Position numbers and translations under genes: made by a program | Notes under the pieces: model-generated | What the model was told of the DNA's origin: nothing | Seen by the model: only the letters and a program-made list of their open reading frames with translations | Databases searched by the model: none | NCBI GenBank assembly: GCA_963696875.1 | Contig: CAVOLQ010000004.1 | Location: forward strand, 1 to 64,000 | Source: Albibacterium sp963696875 | GTDB lineage: Bacteria > Bacteroidota > Bacteroidia > Sphingobacteriales > Sphingobacteriaceae | Direction: 5' to 3' | DNA: 64,000 bases | In this document: positions 39,788 through 48,605 of the stretch, in pieces | Position numbering within the stretch: the first letter of the stretch is position 1 | Layout: the number at the start of each line of letters is the position of its first letter

Positions 39788-41197
39788 TTAGGGAAAACTA
39801 ATTTTCCAGATGTTCCCACCTTTTGCCCCATATTCGATGATATACGCATCCTTGCCTATCATTACGGCATCGGTAGCTTCTTTGAATCCATCCACAATCC
39901 GTTTGGTTTTCACGCTATAATTATCAGTGGCTTGGTCATAAGAAAGATCCAGATGCAAAAGGTCTGCCCCCTGGTCTGTAAAGGGCTTCATCATGGCGGA
40001 TTTAGCGCCCAAAGTATACCTGATGACAAACCCATCGCCTTTAAATTCATCCGAAAGAACATTTTTACGATCGAAGAACAAGCCTAGCGGGGAGCTGTGT
40101 GGTGTAAAAGTACTGACGGCCACTCCAGTTTGATCGCCATCTAATACCTTTCCGGAATGACCTCTATATTCATTGGCATCGGGCCCTAAGTTTTGTATTC
40201 CCGGAGAGAATTTTACTCCATCAGGGATCTTGGGAAAACCGGGGTCATTTCTAAAATATCTGACTGTCCAAGCATGAGCACCTCGGGGTATAAAGGCATC
40301 GGTATCTGGATTTGGTTGCCAGTCGGGAAATTGCTGTGGATTCTCAGTGCCGCCCATAATCCATGGAAATCCATAATGGTGACCTTGTCGGATCCAAAAC
40401 ATATCTTCGGCATGGTCATAATCAGAAGAGTTGGATACTCCGAACAAATTGCCTTGCGCATCGAAAGCTATATCGTAAGCATTCCGGATTCCTTCGGCAT
40501 ACAGATAACCATCAGCTTTTAGTTTGGTTTCATCATCGGGCAACAACAGGTCTTTCGTATCGAAAGGAAAACGGAATATCTTGGACGTCAAAGCACCATT
40601 CCTGGCATTCGCCCATGCTCCATTATTATCCTGCACTTCTCCGTGATCTGTACGGGCACCGCTGTTAACGAAAATATGTTTCCCATCGGGGCTAATCTCT
40701 AAAGCATTCCAACCATGGTCAAATATGGTTCGGTTAGTGCCATATTCCACTGTATTAAATACCTCCGACATAACAGGTTTTCCGGTTGGTTTAAGGTCGT
40801 ACCTGACCATCCTTCCTTTATTTCCCAATCCATTGTTCACTTTGGTATTCCCCGTCAGGAACAATGTATTTTTATAGACCGCACCACCTTGCAATCGCGG
40901 AATTCCGTGGTCGTCTACCGAAAGTATTTTCGTTGCTGTCGGTTGCTTGCTCTGTATATTATTGATCTGATAGACCTCTCCGTCATAACAGGTAAAAAAC
41001 GTATTACCGGTAGATTCATCGTATAATATACGCACTGCTTTTGGGGCTACCGTCATTATGTGCTCCACTTTTACACCTGGATGCAAGGACTTTGGCGGTA
41101 CCAATGGACGCGTTTGCTGTGCATATAAATCAGAACTTGGCGAAAATAGTGCCAAGAGACAACACACTGCACCGAAAAATAAATAATTTCTTCTCAT
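39788..41197 (-). CDS. Secreted sorbosone/glucose-dehydrogenase-like beta-propeller protein
   Basis: A 469-residue protein with a signal peptide (1-26, ending DLYAQ). The repeated strands and motifs NALEISPDGKHIFVNSGAR, EGIRNAYDIAFDAQGNLFGVSNSSDYDHAEDMFWIRQGHHYGFPW and SGKVLDGDQTGVAVSTF fit the GSDH/sorbosone dehydrogenase family, six-bladed propellers that often use PQQ. It probably oxidises a sugar or sugar aldehyde in the periplasm and passes electrons to the cytochrome encoded just downstream. PQQ and calcium sites cannot be confirmed by eye. It follows a SusD remnant and may once have been part of a SusCD operon. Confidence 0.78.
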   Translation of the reverse strand: MRRNYLFFGAVCCLLALFSPSSDLYAQQTRPLVPPKSLHPGVKVEHIMTVAPKAVRILYDESTGNTFFTCYDGEVYQINNIQSKQPTATKILSVDDHGIPRLQGGAVYKNTLFLTGNTKVNNGLGNKGRMVRYDLKPTGKPVMSEVFNTVEYGTNRTIFDHGWNALEISPDGKHIFVNSGARTDHGEVQDNNGAWANARNGALTSKIFRFPFDTKDLLLPDDETKLKADGYLYAEGIRNAYDIAFDAQGNLFGVSNSSDYDHAEDMFWIRQGHHYGFPWIMGGTENPQQFPDWQPNPDTDAFIPRGAHAWTVRYFRNDPGFPKIPDGVKFSPGIQNLGPDANEYRGHSGKVLDGDQTGVAVSTFTPHSSPLGLFFDRKNVLSDEFKGDGFVIRYTLGAKSAMMKPFTDQGADLLHLDLSYDQATDNYSVKTKRIVDGFKEATDAVMIGKDAYIIEYGAKGGNIWKISFP

Positions 41198-41537
41198 TGT
41201 TAAATATAAATTTAGTTGTTAATCTACGTTCCACCAAATCGGTGTGTAAAAGGACTATCTTTTCCATTCAAGTATTTACTAACGGCTACGTCTATTTCCG
41301 CTTTACTAGAATTTGTCATTGAGGTAGGATAAGTTAAGCGCTTGATATAATCATTTGCAGGAATTTCTCCGTTACTCTTCATTAATAACGAGTTGGTTCA
41401 ATAGAATGTTGAATAGTTCCAAATGTTCCCCAGCTAATATTTCAAGAACAAATGAAGTTTTGATTAAAGTTAAAGCTTTCATCCCTTTATGAAAGAATTA
41501 TCAATATAGTTTCAAGAAAACGGGATAAACTCGAGCT
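41198..41537 (-). pseudogene. Probable remnant of a SusD C-terminus
   Basis: The gap between the propeller gene and amidohydrolase 2 holds a short minus-strand reading frame (41224 to about 41400) translating to NGEIPANDYIKRLTYPTSM and on to FTHRFGGT, then a stop at 41224-41226. The GEIP...RLTYP motif is the conserved C-terminal signature of SusD-like_2 proteins such as the three intact ones here (GGVIPRRLRYP, GFIHRLTYP). A stop (TGA) at its upstream edge breaks it off, and no SusC or SusD N-terminus is found. The rest of the gap shows nothing. Confidence 0.5.
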
Positions 41538-42794
41538 TTAATTTACATTTCTTCTTGGTCTGGGGAGATTGATAGGTTCCACCAAACCATTCAGGTTGTA
41601 CACGATTTCACCTGCCCTAATGGTCATTTCCGTCTCCAAACGTTGAGTTCCTTCTATTTTTCCATCCCTTGCCCAATAGCCGAAGTCACCTTCCCTTAAA
41701 CGGAAAATAGCAATATCGGCATCCCCCCCTACGGAAAGATGACCAAGATCTTCCCGTTTGATTTCCTGAGCGGGATTCCAAGTACTAGCGGTGATTACCT
41801 CTTTAAAAGGCATGCCCATCGCCATGAACAGGCCCATGATGTTGGGCATGTCCTTCATCGCATTATTCATGCTGTTGATGTGCTGATCAGTACTGATGGA
41901 GTTGGGGTAGAATCCGCTCTTGATCGCAGGTAAACCGCGGGCGAAATCAAAGCTGGCACCGCCGAATCCAACGTCGAAAATAACTCCTCTCTTTCTTGCC
42001 TCAAGAACGAAAGGCTTTATCTGGTCTGTAGAATCCAAGATTGCACGACCATATACATGAGTGTAGATATCGCCAGGCCTGAAACGCTGGAATATCTCGT
42101 CTTCCAATCTGCCATCTAACATAAAAGGAATGTTCGCCATCCGACCTGCTTTGATCGAGAGGTCGATAGGGATCAGATATTCTTTACCGGGCCCATAAAA
42201 GTGAGCGTTTTTGATCCCTACGATATGCTCGGGGTGCTTCAAGGCCATTTCACCAGTTTTTTGAGCATCCATATCCTGAAGGTCATTTTCAAAACTTCCT
42301 CCAGCCATGCCTTCGCCCACGATATTCAATAAGGATAGCACCCTTGTTTTCGAGCGGTCTATGGTTTGCTTTTTAAAGACTTCGAAATTTCTCCAACCCG
42401 CACTCCCCGCATCAACCGCAGTTGTCACTCCGGTACGTAGTGTAAATCCGTCAGGCTGCAAGCCATTAGGACCATCTCTGTAGGTCCCATCCAAATCTGT
42501 TCCCCAAAAGAAGTGGACATGGATATCAATGAGTCCAGGAGTTACATAAAGTCCATCTGCCCGGACTACCTGAACGGCCAAAGCTGGGTCAATATTCTTT
42601 TCCACCAACGCAATTTTTCCATCTGTTCCTCCAGGGCTTCCTTTAATGGCAATATCCATGGTTTCATCAATGTTGTTTTTTGGGTCGATAACGTGTCCCC
42701 CTTTAATGATGATACTATAAGGAGTATTAGGGTTTTGAGCCCAGCTGATTAAATAAATAAACAGAAGAAAAAAAATTAAATAATATTTACGCAT
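41538..42794 (-). CDS. Secreted amidohydrolase/deacetylase-family metallohydrolase (paralogue 2)
   Basis: A 418-residue protein with a signal peptide (1-19, ending ISWAQ). Same family as paralogues 1 and 3, with metal motif DIHVHFF, the lysine in GIKNAHFYG, DIYTHVYG and SISTDQHIN. A ten-residue insertion (KGSPGGTDGK) follows MDIAI, longer in paralogue 3 and absent in paralogue 1. The motif HVH in place of HSH is within family variation. All three are exported, so they must act in the periplasm. Possibly cotranscribed with paralogue 3, which lies 152 bases upstream. Confidence 0.88.
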   Translation of the reverse strand: MRKYYLIFFLLFIYLISWAQNPNTPYSIIIKGGHVIDPKNNIDETMDIAIKGSPGGTDGKIALVEKNIDPALAVQVVRADGLYVTPGLIDIHVHFFWGTDLDGTYRDGPNGLQPDGFTLRTGVTTAVDAGSAGWRNFEVFKKQTIDRSKTRVLSLLNIVGEGMAGGSFENDLQDMDAQKTGEMALKHPEHIVGIKNAHFYGPGKEYLIPIDLSIKAGRMANIPFMLDGRLEDEIFQRFRPGDIYTHVYGRAILDSTDQIKPFVLEARKRGVIFDVGFGGASFDFARGLPAIKSGFYPNSISTDQHINSMNNAMKDMPNIMGLFMAMGMPFKEVITASTWNPAQEIKREDLGHLSVGGDADIAIFRLREGDFGYWARDGKIEGTQRLETEMTIRAGEIVYNLNGLVEPINLPRPRRNVN

Positions 42795-42798
42795 GAAT

Positions 42799-42912
42799 GA
42801 TTCTTGTTTTTGGTGTTTGAAATACCTTTATTATTCCTTTTTTAATTTGCCAGTGTACTCTGCTAAATACAAGCTTAAATATTTGTTTTCAAAATACTGG
42901 AAAACAAGAATC
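42799..42912. repeat. 12-base perfect inverted repeat spanning the gap between paralogues 2 and 3
   Basis: Arms GATTCTTGTTTT (42799-42810) and AAAACAAGAATC (42901-42912) with a 90-base AT-rich spacer. The left arm begins five bases before the start codon of paralogue 2, so pairing in the mRNA would place that start region inside a long-range stem. Confidence 0.5.
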
Positions 42913-42946
42913 TGGGCTATTTTAGAGATAAATTCTTTTTTTCGAT

Positions 42947-44269
42947 TTATTGTAGTATTAAAGAATTCGAAATACCATTTAGATCATAAACAATATTCCC
43001 ACCTCGGATAGTAATCTCTGCCTGTAATCTATTAGTTCCACTTATTTTCCCATCCCTTGCCCAAAAGCCATAGTCGCCTTTATTCAAATTCAATATGGCG
43101 ATATCAGCAACTGAGCCAATAGAAAGGTTGCCCAAATCTTCCCGCTTTATTTCTTTAGCGGGATTCCAAGTACTGGCATTGATCACTTCTTCGAAAGGCA
43201 TACCCATAGCCATGAACAGGGACATTACATTCAACATGTCCTTCATGGCATTGTTCATACTTTCGATATGGATATCTGTACTAATGGAGTTAGGGTAAAA
43301 TCCATTTTTTACTGCTGGGAGGCCCTGTGAAAAAAGAAAACTGGCACCGCCAAAACCAACATCAAAGACAATCCCTTTCTTTTGAGCCTCGATCACATAC
43401 GGCTTTACCTGATTCGTAGTGACATCAACGATCGACTCTCTTCCATTGGTGCTCGTACTACTGTTTCCTCCGAAACAATGTGTATAAATATCACCGGGAC
43501 GAAATTTCTCTAAAAAAAGTTTTTCCAATGATAAAAAAGGTGTGGCTGAACCAAAGTCTACCATGATGGGTATGTTTGCCCGTCTACCTGCTTCCAATGC
43601 CAAATCTGTTGGCTTCCAATCATGTCCATTGAAATGTGCCAGCTTTACTCCTACAATATGCCCCTTATATTCATTAGCCACTTTAGCAGTCAATTCGGGG
43701 TCCATATCTCCAATATTCTGTTCATATCGGCTACCTCTCATCCCTTCACCAACGATGTTAAGCATTGCCAATACCCTCGTTTGAGATTTATCTATAGACT
43801 GTCGTTTAAAAAGAGGGAAAGTACGCCAACCCGAGCCACCGACATCGACAACAGTGGTCACACCCGTCCGAAAAGTAAAACCATCGGGGGATAGCCCTCT
43901 TGGGCCGTTCATTTGATATTCGCCATCGTGCCCCCAAAAATTATGAGAATGAATATCAATCAGTCCAGGAATAACATATAGACCTTCCGCATTTATGATC
44001 TGAACTCCTAGCTTAGGGTCGATGTCTTTCTCGATGAGCGCTATTTTCCCTTCCTGTGCGGGAGAAAGTGAAACTCCAGGACGTATAGCTCTGGCATCGG
44101 AAGCCGGGGAAATGGCTACATCCACAATACCATCTATATTATTTTTAGGATCGATGACATGCCCACCTTTAATAATGATACTGTAGGGTTTTGGAGTCGA
44201 CGATTGGGCTTCAGAACGGATTACCCCGAAAATTAATATGGAGAAAAGTATAAAAAGTTTTTTATTCAT
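42947..44269 (-). CDS. Secreted amidohydrolase/deacetylase-family metallohydrolase (paralogue 3)
   Basis: A 440-residue protein with signal peptide (1-21, ending RSEAQ) and the same metal motifs: DIHSHNFWG, GVKLAHFNG, DIYTHCFGG, SISTDIH. The segment after VDVAI carries a longer insert (ISPASDARAIRPGVSLSPAQEGK) than its relatives, a possible lid or substrate loop. It is closer to paralogue 2 than to 1 in the region MNNAMKDM and in the FARDGKI-like ending. It is the first gene after the decayed SusD at 44.4 kb, which suggests it was once downstream of a SusCD pair. Confidence 0.88.
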   Translation of the reverse strand: MNKKLFILFSILIFGVIRSEAQSSTPKPYSIIIKGGHVIDPKNNIDGIVDVAISPASDARAIRPGVSLSPAQEGKIALIEKDIDPKLGVQIINAEGLYVIPGLIDIHSHNFWGHDGEYQMNGPRGLSPDGFTFRTGVTTVVDVGGSGWRTFPLFKRQSIDKSQTRVLAMLNIVGEGMRGSRYEQNIGDMDPELTAKVANEYKGHIVGVKLAHFNGHDWKPTDLALEAGRRANIPIMVDFGSATPFLSLEKLFLEKFRPGDIYTHCFGGNSSTSTNGRESIVDVTTNQVKPYVIEAQKKGIVFDVGFGGASFLFSQGLPAVKNGFYPNSISTDIHIESMNNAMKDMLNVMSLFMAMGMPFEEVINASTWNPAKEIKREDLGNLSIGSVADIAILNLNKGDYGFWARDGKISGTNRLQAEITIRGGNIVYDLNGISNSLILQ

Positions 44270-44305
44270 AATTTATTAAGCAATCCGTTACCAAATCCCA
44301 TGTTT

Positions 44306-44358
44306 TATTAAGGTTGTTTTAAAAGTAAGTATTTTATAAATTTAATACAACCTTAATA
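44306..44358. repeat. Hairpin between SusD remnant and amidohydrolase 3
   Basis: Perfect 12-base arms TATTAAGGTTGT (44306-44317) and ACAACCTTAATA (44347-44358), 29-base loop, 36 bases before the start codon at 44269. It may be an old terminator of the lost susD or part of the control region of paralogue 3. Confidence 0.5.
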
Positions 44359-44393
44359 AACATTAATCTTTATTTAAGGAAGTAACATAAATG

Positions 44394-44620
44394 CTATGGC
44401 TTATCCCACATTATTCTTGTTAAATAAATATCGGGCCCTTGCACCGCAACTGCAGCTAGTAGTTTTCATTATTGGCACTTGCTTCAACAATATGATACCT
44501 TAAGCGGCACGGTATACCCTGTACGTCTCCAATTAGAGTACCTCTCTATATTATTAGGAAATATAGGGGCCAGAACTGAGTATGGATTTGGTCCATTAGT
44601 TACTCAAATGGTTTAGACGT
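44394..44620 (-). pseudogene. Decayed SusD gene, C-terminal remnant
   Basis: Read on the minus strand, MDQIHTQFW, YSNWRRTGY, SEASANNENY and AAVAVQGPDIYLTRIMWDK follow one another in different frames, matching in order the end of the intact SusD at 46973 (MEQIHTQYW, YANWRRTGYPKL, SEASLNTANYNAAV, QGPDLFLTRMWWDK). Stops replace residues before MDQ and after WPLYFLII, the block from NYPGN to RRLRYPG is missing, and two frameshifts occur. Nothing of the N-terminal three quarters or of a susC remains. The degree of decay argues for genuine loss, not sequencing error. Confidence 0.85.
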
Positions 44621-44648
44621 ATCATAGGGGGTTATAAATATAATAAAA

Positions 44649-44698
44649 AAATCGGTTTTCTTATCTCTTCAAAATAGAATTATAAGAAAAACCGATTT
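44649..44698. terminator. Terminator after the GH20-like gene
   Basis: Arms AAATCGGTTTTCTTAT (44649-44664) and ATAAGAAAAACCGATTT (44682-44698), one bulged base, loop 17, with A/T runs outside. It lies 62 bases after the stop of the GH20-like gene on the minus strand. Confidence 0.75.
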
Positions 44699-44760
44699 AA
44701 ATCATTAAGACATTATAGCCATTTAGCTATATATCGATCATATTAGTGAATTTTTATGCC

Positions 44761-45897
44761 CTAAGGTGCAACTTGGAGGTTGTTTATTTTATCATACATG
44801 ACTCTGAATGTTTGCCAAGGCGTTTCGTTGGCAGCCGCTGCATTTGTACTTGCTGTAGTGGCATTTTCTCTTCCATAGTAGCCATTAAAAAACGGACCTG
44901 GACCAGACCAAACGGTTTGTGCAACACCATAAAAGTTTTCTTTCATTTGTTTCGTAGCATGTTCTCTTGATCTTACCATATCATCCACCTGAATGACGCC
45001 AACATGGGGTTTATCCCATGGACAACTAACTACTTTAAAGCCTTTTGTGGCAAAATATACAGCGGTTTGATAAGGTTGGTTATATTGCCAATCGCAGATC
45101 ACGACATCTTTAGGAATCAAATCTATGGCACGATGTGTATTGTTCATACTTGCTGCCCACATTCCTATGCCTGTAGTTTTACCGTCTATCAAACGATCTC
45201 CCCATATCCATAGCTCTTTCCCGGTTTTTGCAAGATGATCTCTAATCTTCCACACTTCTCCTGCAAATAACTCCGCCTTATCACGACCACCACAGCGTGG
45301 GCACTTATTTTCACCAATATAAAAAACCTCGTCCATTCCTGCATGAAATGCATTGGTTTCAAAAACTTCCGTAATTTCATCGACTAGATCGAAAACTACT
45401 GCATGGACATCTGGGTGAAGCGGGCAATAACTTTTGCAATATAAACCATCATCATTCGGCCATTTATACTCAGCAGGCATTTTCACCCATGGGGTTTCAT
45501 CAAATTGGGGATAGGCTTTTAATAGATTTTCGGTTCTGCCCGCCCATGATTGATGACCCAGTAAATTCACCTGGGGAATAATTCGTATATTATATTTCTT
45601 ACATGCATCCAACATTTTTTTTACATCTGCCTTGGATAGGGCTACGGAATCTCTCAATTCAGGCCGACTTTCATATTGATAATTGTAGTCCACTCTTAAA
45701 ATTAGGGTATTTACATTTTTAGGACCCAATTCTTCGTCAATAAATTTAACAAATTCATTCAATCCAGCTGGGCGCGGCGCAGCAATGACGAACCCCCTTG
45801 TCGGCAATATTTCATCCAATTTGTGCTGACCAAACAAAGGATTGTAAGACAGGCCCATCAATAAAATAATAACTAAACGAACATAATGCTTTTTCAT
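44761..45897 (-). CDS. Secreted GH20-like glycoside hydrolase
   Basis: About 378 residues with a signal peptide (1-23, ending PLFGQ). It forms a TIM-barrel with RIIPQVNLLGHQSW and the key AFHAGMDEVFYIGE segment: the Asp-Glu pair after His-x-Gly is the catalytic pair of family 20 beta-N-acetylhexosaminidases. WIWGDRLIDG and CDWQYNQPYQT supply later strands. It lacks the usual N-terminal GH20b domain, so the substrate may differ from chitobiose. A CPRCGG motif could hold a metal. The ATG at 45897 is preferred over 45942 because it opens the signal peptide. It stands alone between a SusD remnant and a divergent AhpD-like gene. Confidence 0.78.
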   Translation of the reverse strand: MKKHYVRLVIILLMGLSYNPLFGQHKLDEILPTRGFVIAAPRPAGLNEFVKFIDEELGPKNVNTLILRVDYNYQYESRPELRDSVALSKADVKKMLDACKKYNIRIIPQVNLLGHQSWAGRTENLLKAYPQFDETPWVKMPAEYKWPNDDGLYCKSYCPLHPDVHAVVFDLVDEITEVFETNAFHAGMDEVFYIGENKCPRCGGRDKAELFAGEVWKIRDHLAKTGKELWIWGDRLIDGKTTGIGMWAASMNNTHRAIDLIPKDVVICDWQYNQPYQTAVYFATKGFKVVSCPWDKPHVGVIQVDDMVRSREHATKQMKENFYGVAQTVWSGPGPFFNGYYGRENATTASTNAAAANETPWQTFRVMYDKINNLQVAP

Positions 45898-46198
45898 ACT
45901 TCGAATTGTTTTAAGTGAATTTAAAGAATTGTTTTTTAGCAAATAGAATTATTCTTATAGGAGAAAATTCCAAGGCAATATCATTTAAACTTATATAAAT
46001 TATTTTTTAAAAACAAATTTTATCGAAATAAACAACATCAATGATAACGTAATAAAAATTTTCTATGGTTTTAAAATATGATTCATCTCCGATATACTTT
46101 ATTAAATAATTATAAAATACAGATTCTTTTTTCTTTCTTTTATCAATGGTTTTATTACCTTTAATTGTACATTAATTTAAAATCTAAACCCCAAAAAC
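45898..46198 (+). promoter_or_regulatory. Divergent AT-rich promoter region; candidate -7 box TACCTTTA at 46156
   Basis: The 300-base gap between the GH20-like and AhpD-like genes is strongly AT-rich. TACCTTTA (46156-46163) is one base off TAnnTTTG and has a TTTC about 19 bases upstream, giving a leader of about 30 bases for the AhpD-like gene. Nothing else is recognisable. Confidence 0.35.
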
Positions 46199-46741
46199 AT
46201 GCCCCATATTACACTTAACAATAATCTCCCTGGTATTATTGGCTTGATGACTCATTACCCTACAACGGCCAAAGCACTTAATGCATTAGCAGAAACTCTT
46301 TTACGAGGTGAAAACACCCTAACTAGTGGAGAGAGAGAATTAATCGCAACCTATGTTTCAAACAGAAATGAATGTAATTTTTGTTATTCCTCACATGCCG
46401 CAGTGGCGGCATACCATTTACAGGACGAGTATAAAATTATTGACGCTGTAATAGAAGATAAAGAGAATGCGCCCATTTCAGAAAAAATGAAATCCTTATT
46501 AAGAATCGCTCATAAAGTTCAACAAGGTGGAAAAGCGGTGTCAAAAGAAGATATACTGAGTGCTAAGAATAACGATGCAACAGATGACGAAATACATACA
46601 ACAGTATTAATTGCATCAGCCTTTTGTATGTTTAACAGATACGTAGATGGTTTATCGACATGGTCACCTGAAGGCAGAGAAAATTATGACGAGATGGGAA
46701 AAGTTTTAGCTGAAAGAGGATATGTTAACGCTATAGGTTAA
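46199..46741 (+). CDS. Carboxymuconolactone decarboxylase/AhpD-like protein
   Basis: A 180-residue all-helical protein of the AhpD/CMD family. The redox pair is in ECNFCYSSHAA (C59, C62, with H66), the arrangement of peroxidase-related AhpD proteins, and LTSGERELIATYVS leads into it. Such proteins reduce peroxiredoxin or peroxides using thiol relay. The N-terminus (PHITLNNNLPGIIGLMTHYP) is typical of the peroxidase-related subgroup. No signal peptide, so cytoplasmic. It is the only plus-strand gene in the accessory part of the window; its link to the carbohydrate genes is unclear. Confidence 0.88.
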   Translation: MPHITLNNNLPGIIGLMTHYPTTAKALNALAETLLRGENTLTSGERELIATYVSNRNECNFCYSSHAAVAAYHLQDEYKIIDAVIEDKENAPISEKMKSLLRIAHKVQQGGKAVSKEDILSAKNNDATDDEIHTTVLIASAFCMFNRYVDGLSTWSPEGRENYDEMGKVLAERGYVNAIG

Positions 46742-46820
46742 GCGTAGAATTAAAAATTAGAATTGGGTTACCGCAACTAAATTCCAATCAATTTAATAAT
46801 ATTAATTTGCCTAATCATCC

Positions 46821-46868
46821 AAAGTTTCAACAAGAAGTCTCTTTGTGAGGGCTTTTTGCTGAAACTTT
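46821..46868. terminator. Terminator of the AhpD-like gene
   Basis: Arms AAAGTTTCAACAAGAAGTC (46821-46839) and GGCTTTTTGCTGAAACTTT (46850-46868) pair along most of their length, some G-T pairs, followed by ATGGTTTTT. It lies 80 bases after the stop. Confidence 0.65.
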
Positions 46869-46934
46869 ATGGTTTTTAAAATGTTTTTTTTAATAATAGA
46901 CTTTAAAAAGTCTGTTCAAGGTAAATGAAATTAA

Positions 46935-46966
46935 CGATTCCGCAATGTATATTCATTGCGGAATCG
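46935..46966. terminator. Hairpin after the second SusD
   Basis: Perfect 13-base arms CGATTCCGCAATG (46935-46947) and CATTGCGGAATCG (46954-46966), loop six bases, six bases after the SusD stop on the minus strand. The U run after it (TTAATTTCATTT) is imperfect, so it may stabilise the mRNA 3' end as well as terminate. Confidence 0.7.
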
Positions 46967-46972
46967 ATGGTA

Positions 46973-48568
46973 TTACTTATCCCACCACATTCGTGTAAGG
47001 AACAGATCAGGTCCTTGAGATTGAACTGCAGCATTATAGTTAGCTGTATTTAAACTTGCTTCCGAACCTGGATAACGCAAACGACGAGGGATAACCCCTC
47101 CAGTTTCATTCCCAGGATAATTAGTTGGAATAAGTTTTGGATATCCTGTACGTCTCCAATTCGCGTATACTTCCACGTTATTCATGAATAGCGATACCCA
47201 ATATTGGGTATGAATTTGCTCCATTTGTTCATCAAAACTTCCTGTCGTAAAAGGATGTGCCGATAAATACGAATTTGCTGCTGCATTTGCTTGCGAAATA
47301 CTCATTCCGTTAGGATAAAGGGATTGTACTTGCAAGGACGCTCTTAAGCCTTCTTCATAATGTGTCTTAACACTACCATTGTCCCATCCGCGCAAAGCTG
47401 CCTCAGCCAATAAGTATTTTACTTCTGAATAGCTTTGAAAAATAGTTGGCGCTTCTAAATGAGCAATGGTATGTATATTTATTTCTGAATATTCCGTTTG
47501 CATTTCATCCTTCCAATTGGGTATCAAATCTTTTATTGATGAATAATCGTAACCTCCCGGAAGCCCTTTTTGTTTATCTTTCATGGTCGTGTTTGGCAAT
47601 TGTGCAGGGTCTGCATTACCTTGCCATAATGTAGAGTAGAACGGCAACCTAGGATCATTTTTAGCTATTAAGTAATCAATAAAGGTTTGGTTAAGCTTCG
47701 AAAAACCTTTCCCTTTTGCAGAAGGAGGAACACCTTCAGCAGTTTGTAACTGACGCGAATCCCAATTCCAATTGGTACCAGAAGCGGACGTATGCTTCAG
47801 CTTTGCAATGTCCTCATTGCTCTGCATCACTCCGCCTGCTATCGCTTTTTTTACCCAAGTTTCAGCCATCCGCGGATCAACTTTGGTTAATCTCATTCCC
47901 AAGCGCAACATCATCGAATAGGCATAGCGTTTCCATTGTGTAACATTACCACCATACAGAAAGTCTGCTGCAGCGTAAGAAGGCTTAGCAGGATCCAAGG
48001 CTTTAGCAGCCTCTTCCAGCTCTTTTAACATATCGGCGTATATATCTGCCTGTTTATCATATTTAGGCTTATATACTCCTTCGATGAATCCTTTTCCTGC
48101 TTCAAAATAAGGGATATCTCCATATAAATCAGTCACACGGTGAAGAATCTCTACTTTCCAAATACGTGCGATATTATATTGATTGACCATCGATGGATTA
48201 TCTTTGGTAAGAGAAATGATTTGCACAGCCTCTTTAAGCTCTGTACCATAGGCAGTTTGCCAAAGTCCGTCATTATAATCTGGTTTGTATAAATATTTAT
48301 CTCCGGTCCATTGCCATGGATTCAAGGATGAGAAATATTGCACGAAGCATCCTGCTTGTTTTGAATTTGGATAAAGGGTATTTCCATCACCTGTACCTGC
48401 ATGCCTTTGGATGGATGCCGAAAAAAGACTACCGATAACAGGCTGTGTAAAGGCATTTGGGTTCTTATTCATTCTCTCATAGCCTTTATCGCAAGAGGAA
48501 AGAAGAACAACCATTACGACACCTGCTTTTAGAAACTTTCCAAAGAATTTCGATTTTATAAATTTCAT
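46973..48568 (-). CDS. SusD/RagB-family outer-membrane lipoprotein (SusD-like_2 type)
   Basis: A 531-residue surface lipoprotein with lipobox VLLSSC (Cys26). SusD motifs include RVTDLYGDIPYFEAGKG, FLYGGNVTQWKRYAYSMMLRLGMRL, DPRLPFYSTLW, and the end NWRRTGYPKLIPTNYPGNE...GGVIPRRLRYP...MWWDK. It follows its SusC by 37 bases, so the two form one unit under the sigma/anti-sigma pair upstream. Its C-terminus is the template that identifies the decayed copy at 44394. Confidence 0.94.
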   Translation of the reverse strand: MKFIKSKFFGKFLKAGVVMVVLLSSCDKGYERMNKNPNAFTQPVIGSLFSASIQRHAGTGDGNTLYPNSKQAGCFVQYFSSLNPWQWTGDKYLYKPDYNDGLWQTAYGTELKEAVQIISLTKDNPSMVNQYNIARIWKVEILHRVTDLYGDIPYFEAGKGFIEGVYKPKYDKQADIYADMLKELEEAAKALDPAKPSYAAADFLYGGNVTQWKRYAYSMMLRLGMRLTKVDPRMAETWVKKAIAGGVMQSNEDIAKLKHTSASGTNWNWDSRQLQTAEGVPPSAKGKGFSKLNQTFIDYLIAKNDPRLPFYSTLWQGNADPAQLPNTTMKDKQKGLPGGYDYSSIKDLIPNWKDEMQTEYSEINIHTIAHLEAPTIFQSYSEVKYLLAEAALRGWDNGSVKTHYEEGLRASLQVQSLYPNGMSISQANAAANSYLSAHPFTTGSFDEQMEQIHTQYWVSLFMNNVEVYANWRRTGYPKLIPTNYPGNETGGVIPRRLRYPGSEASLNTANYNAAVQSQGPDLFLTRMWWDK

Positions 48569-48605
48569 GATGTTAATTTTTATTTTAATAATAATCAGCC
48601 AATTA

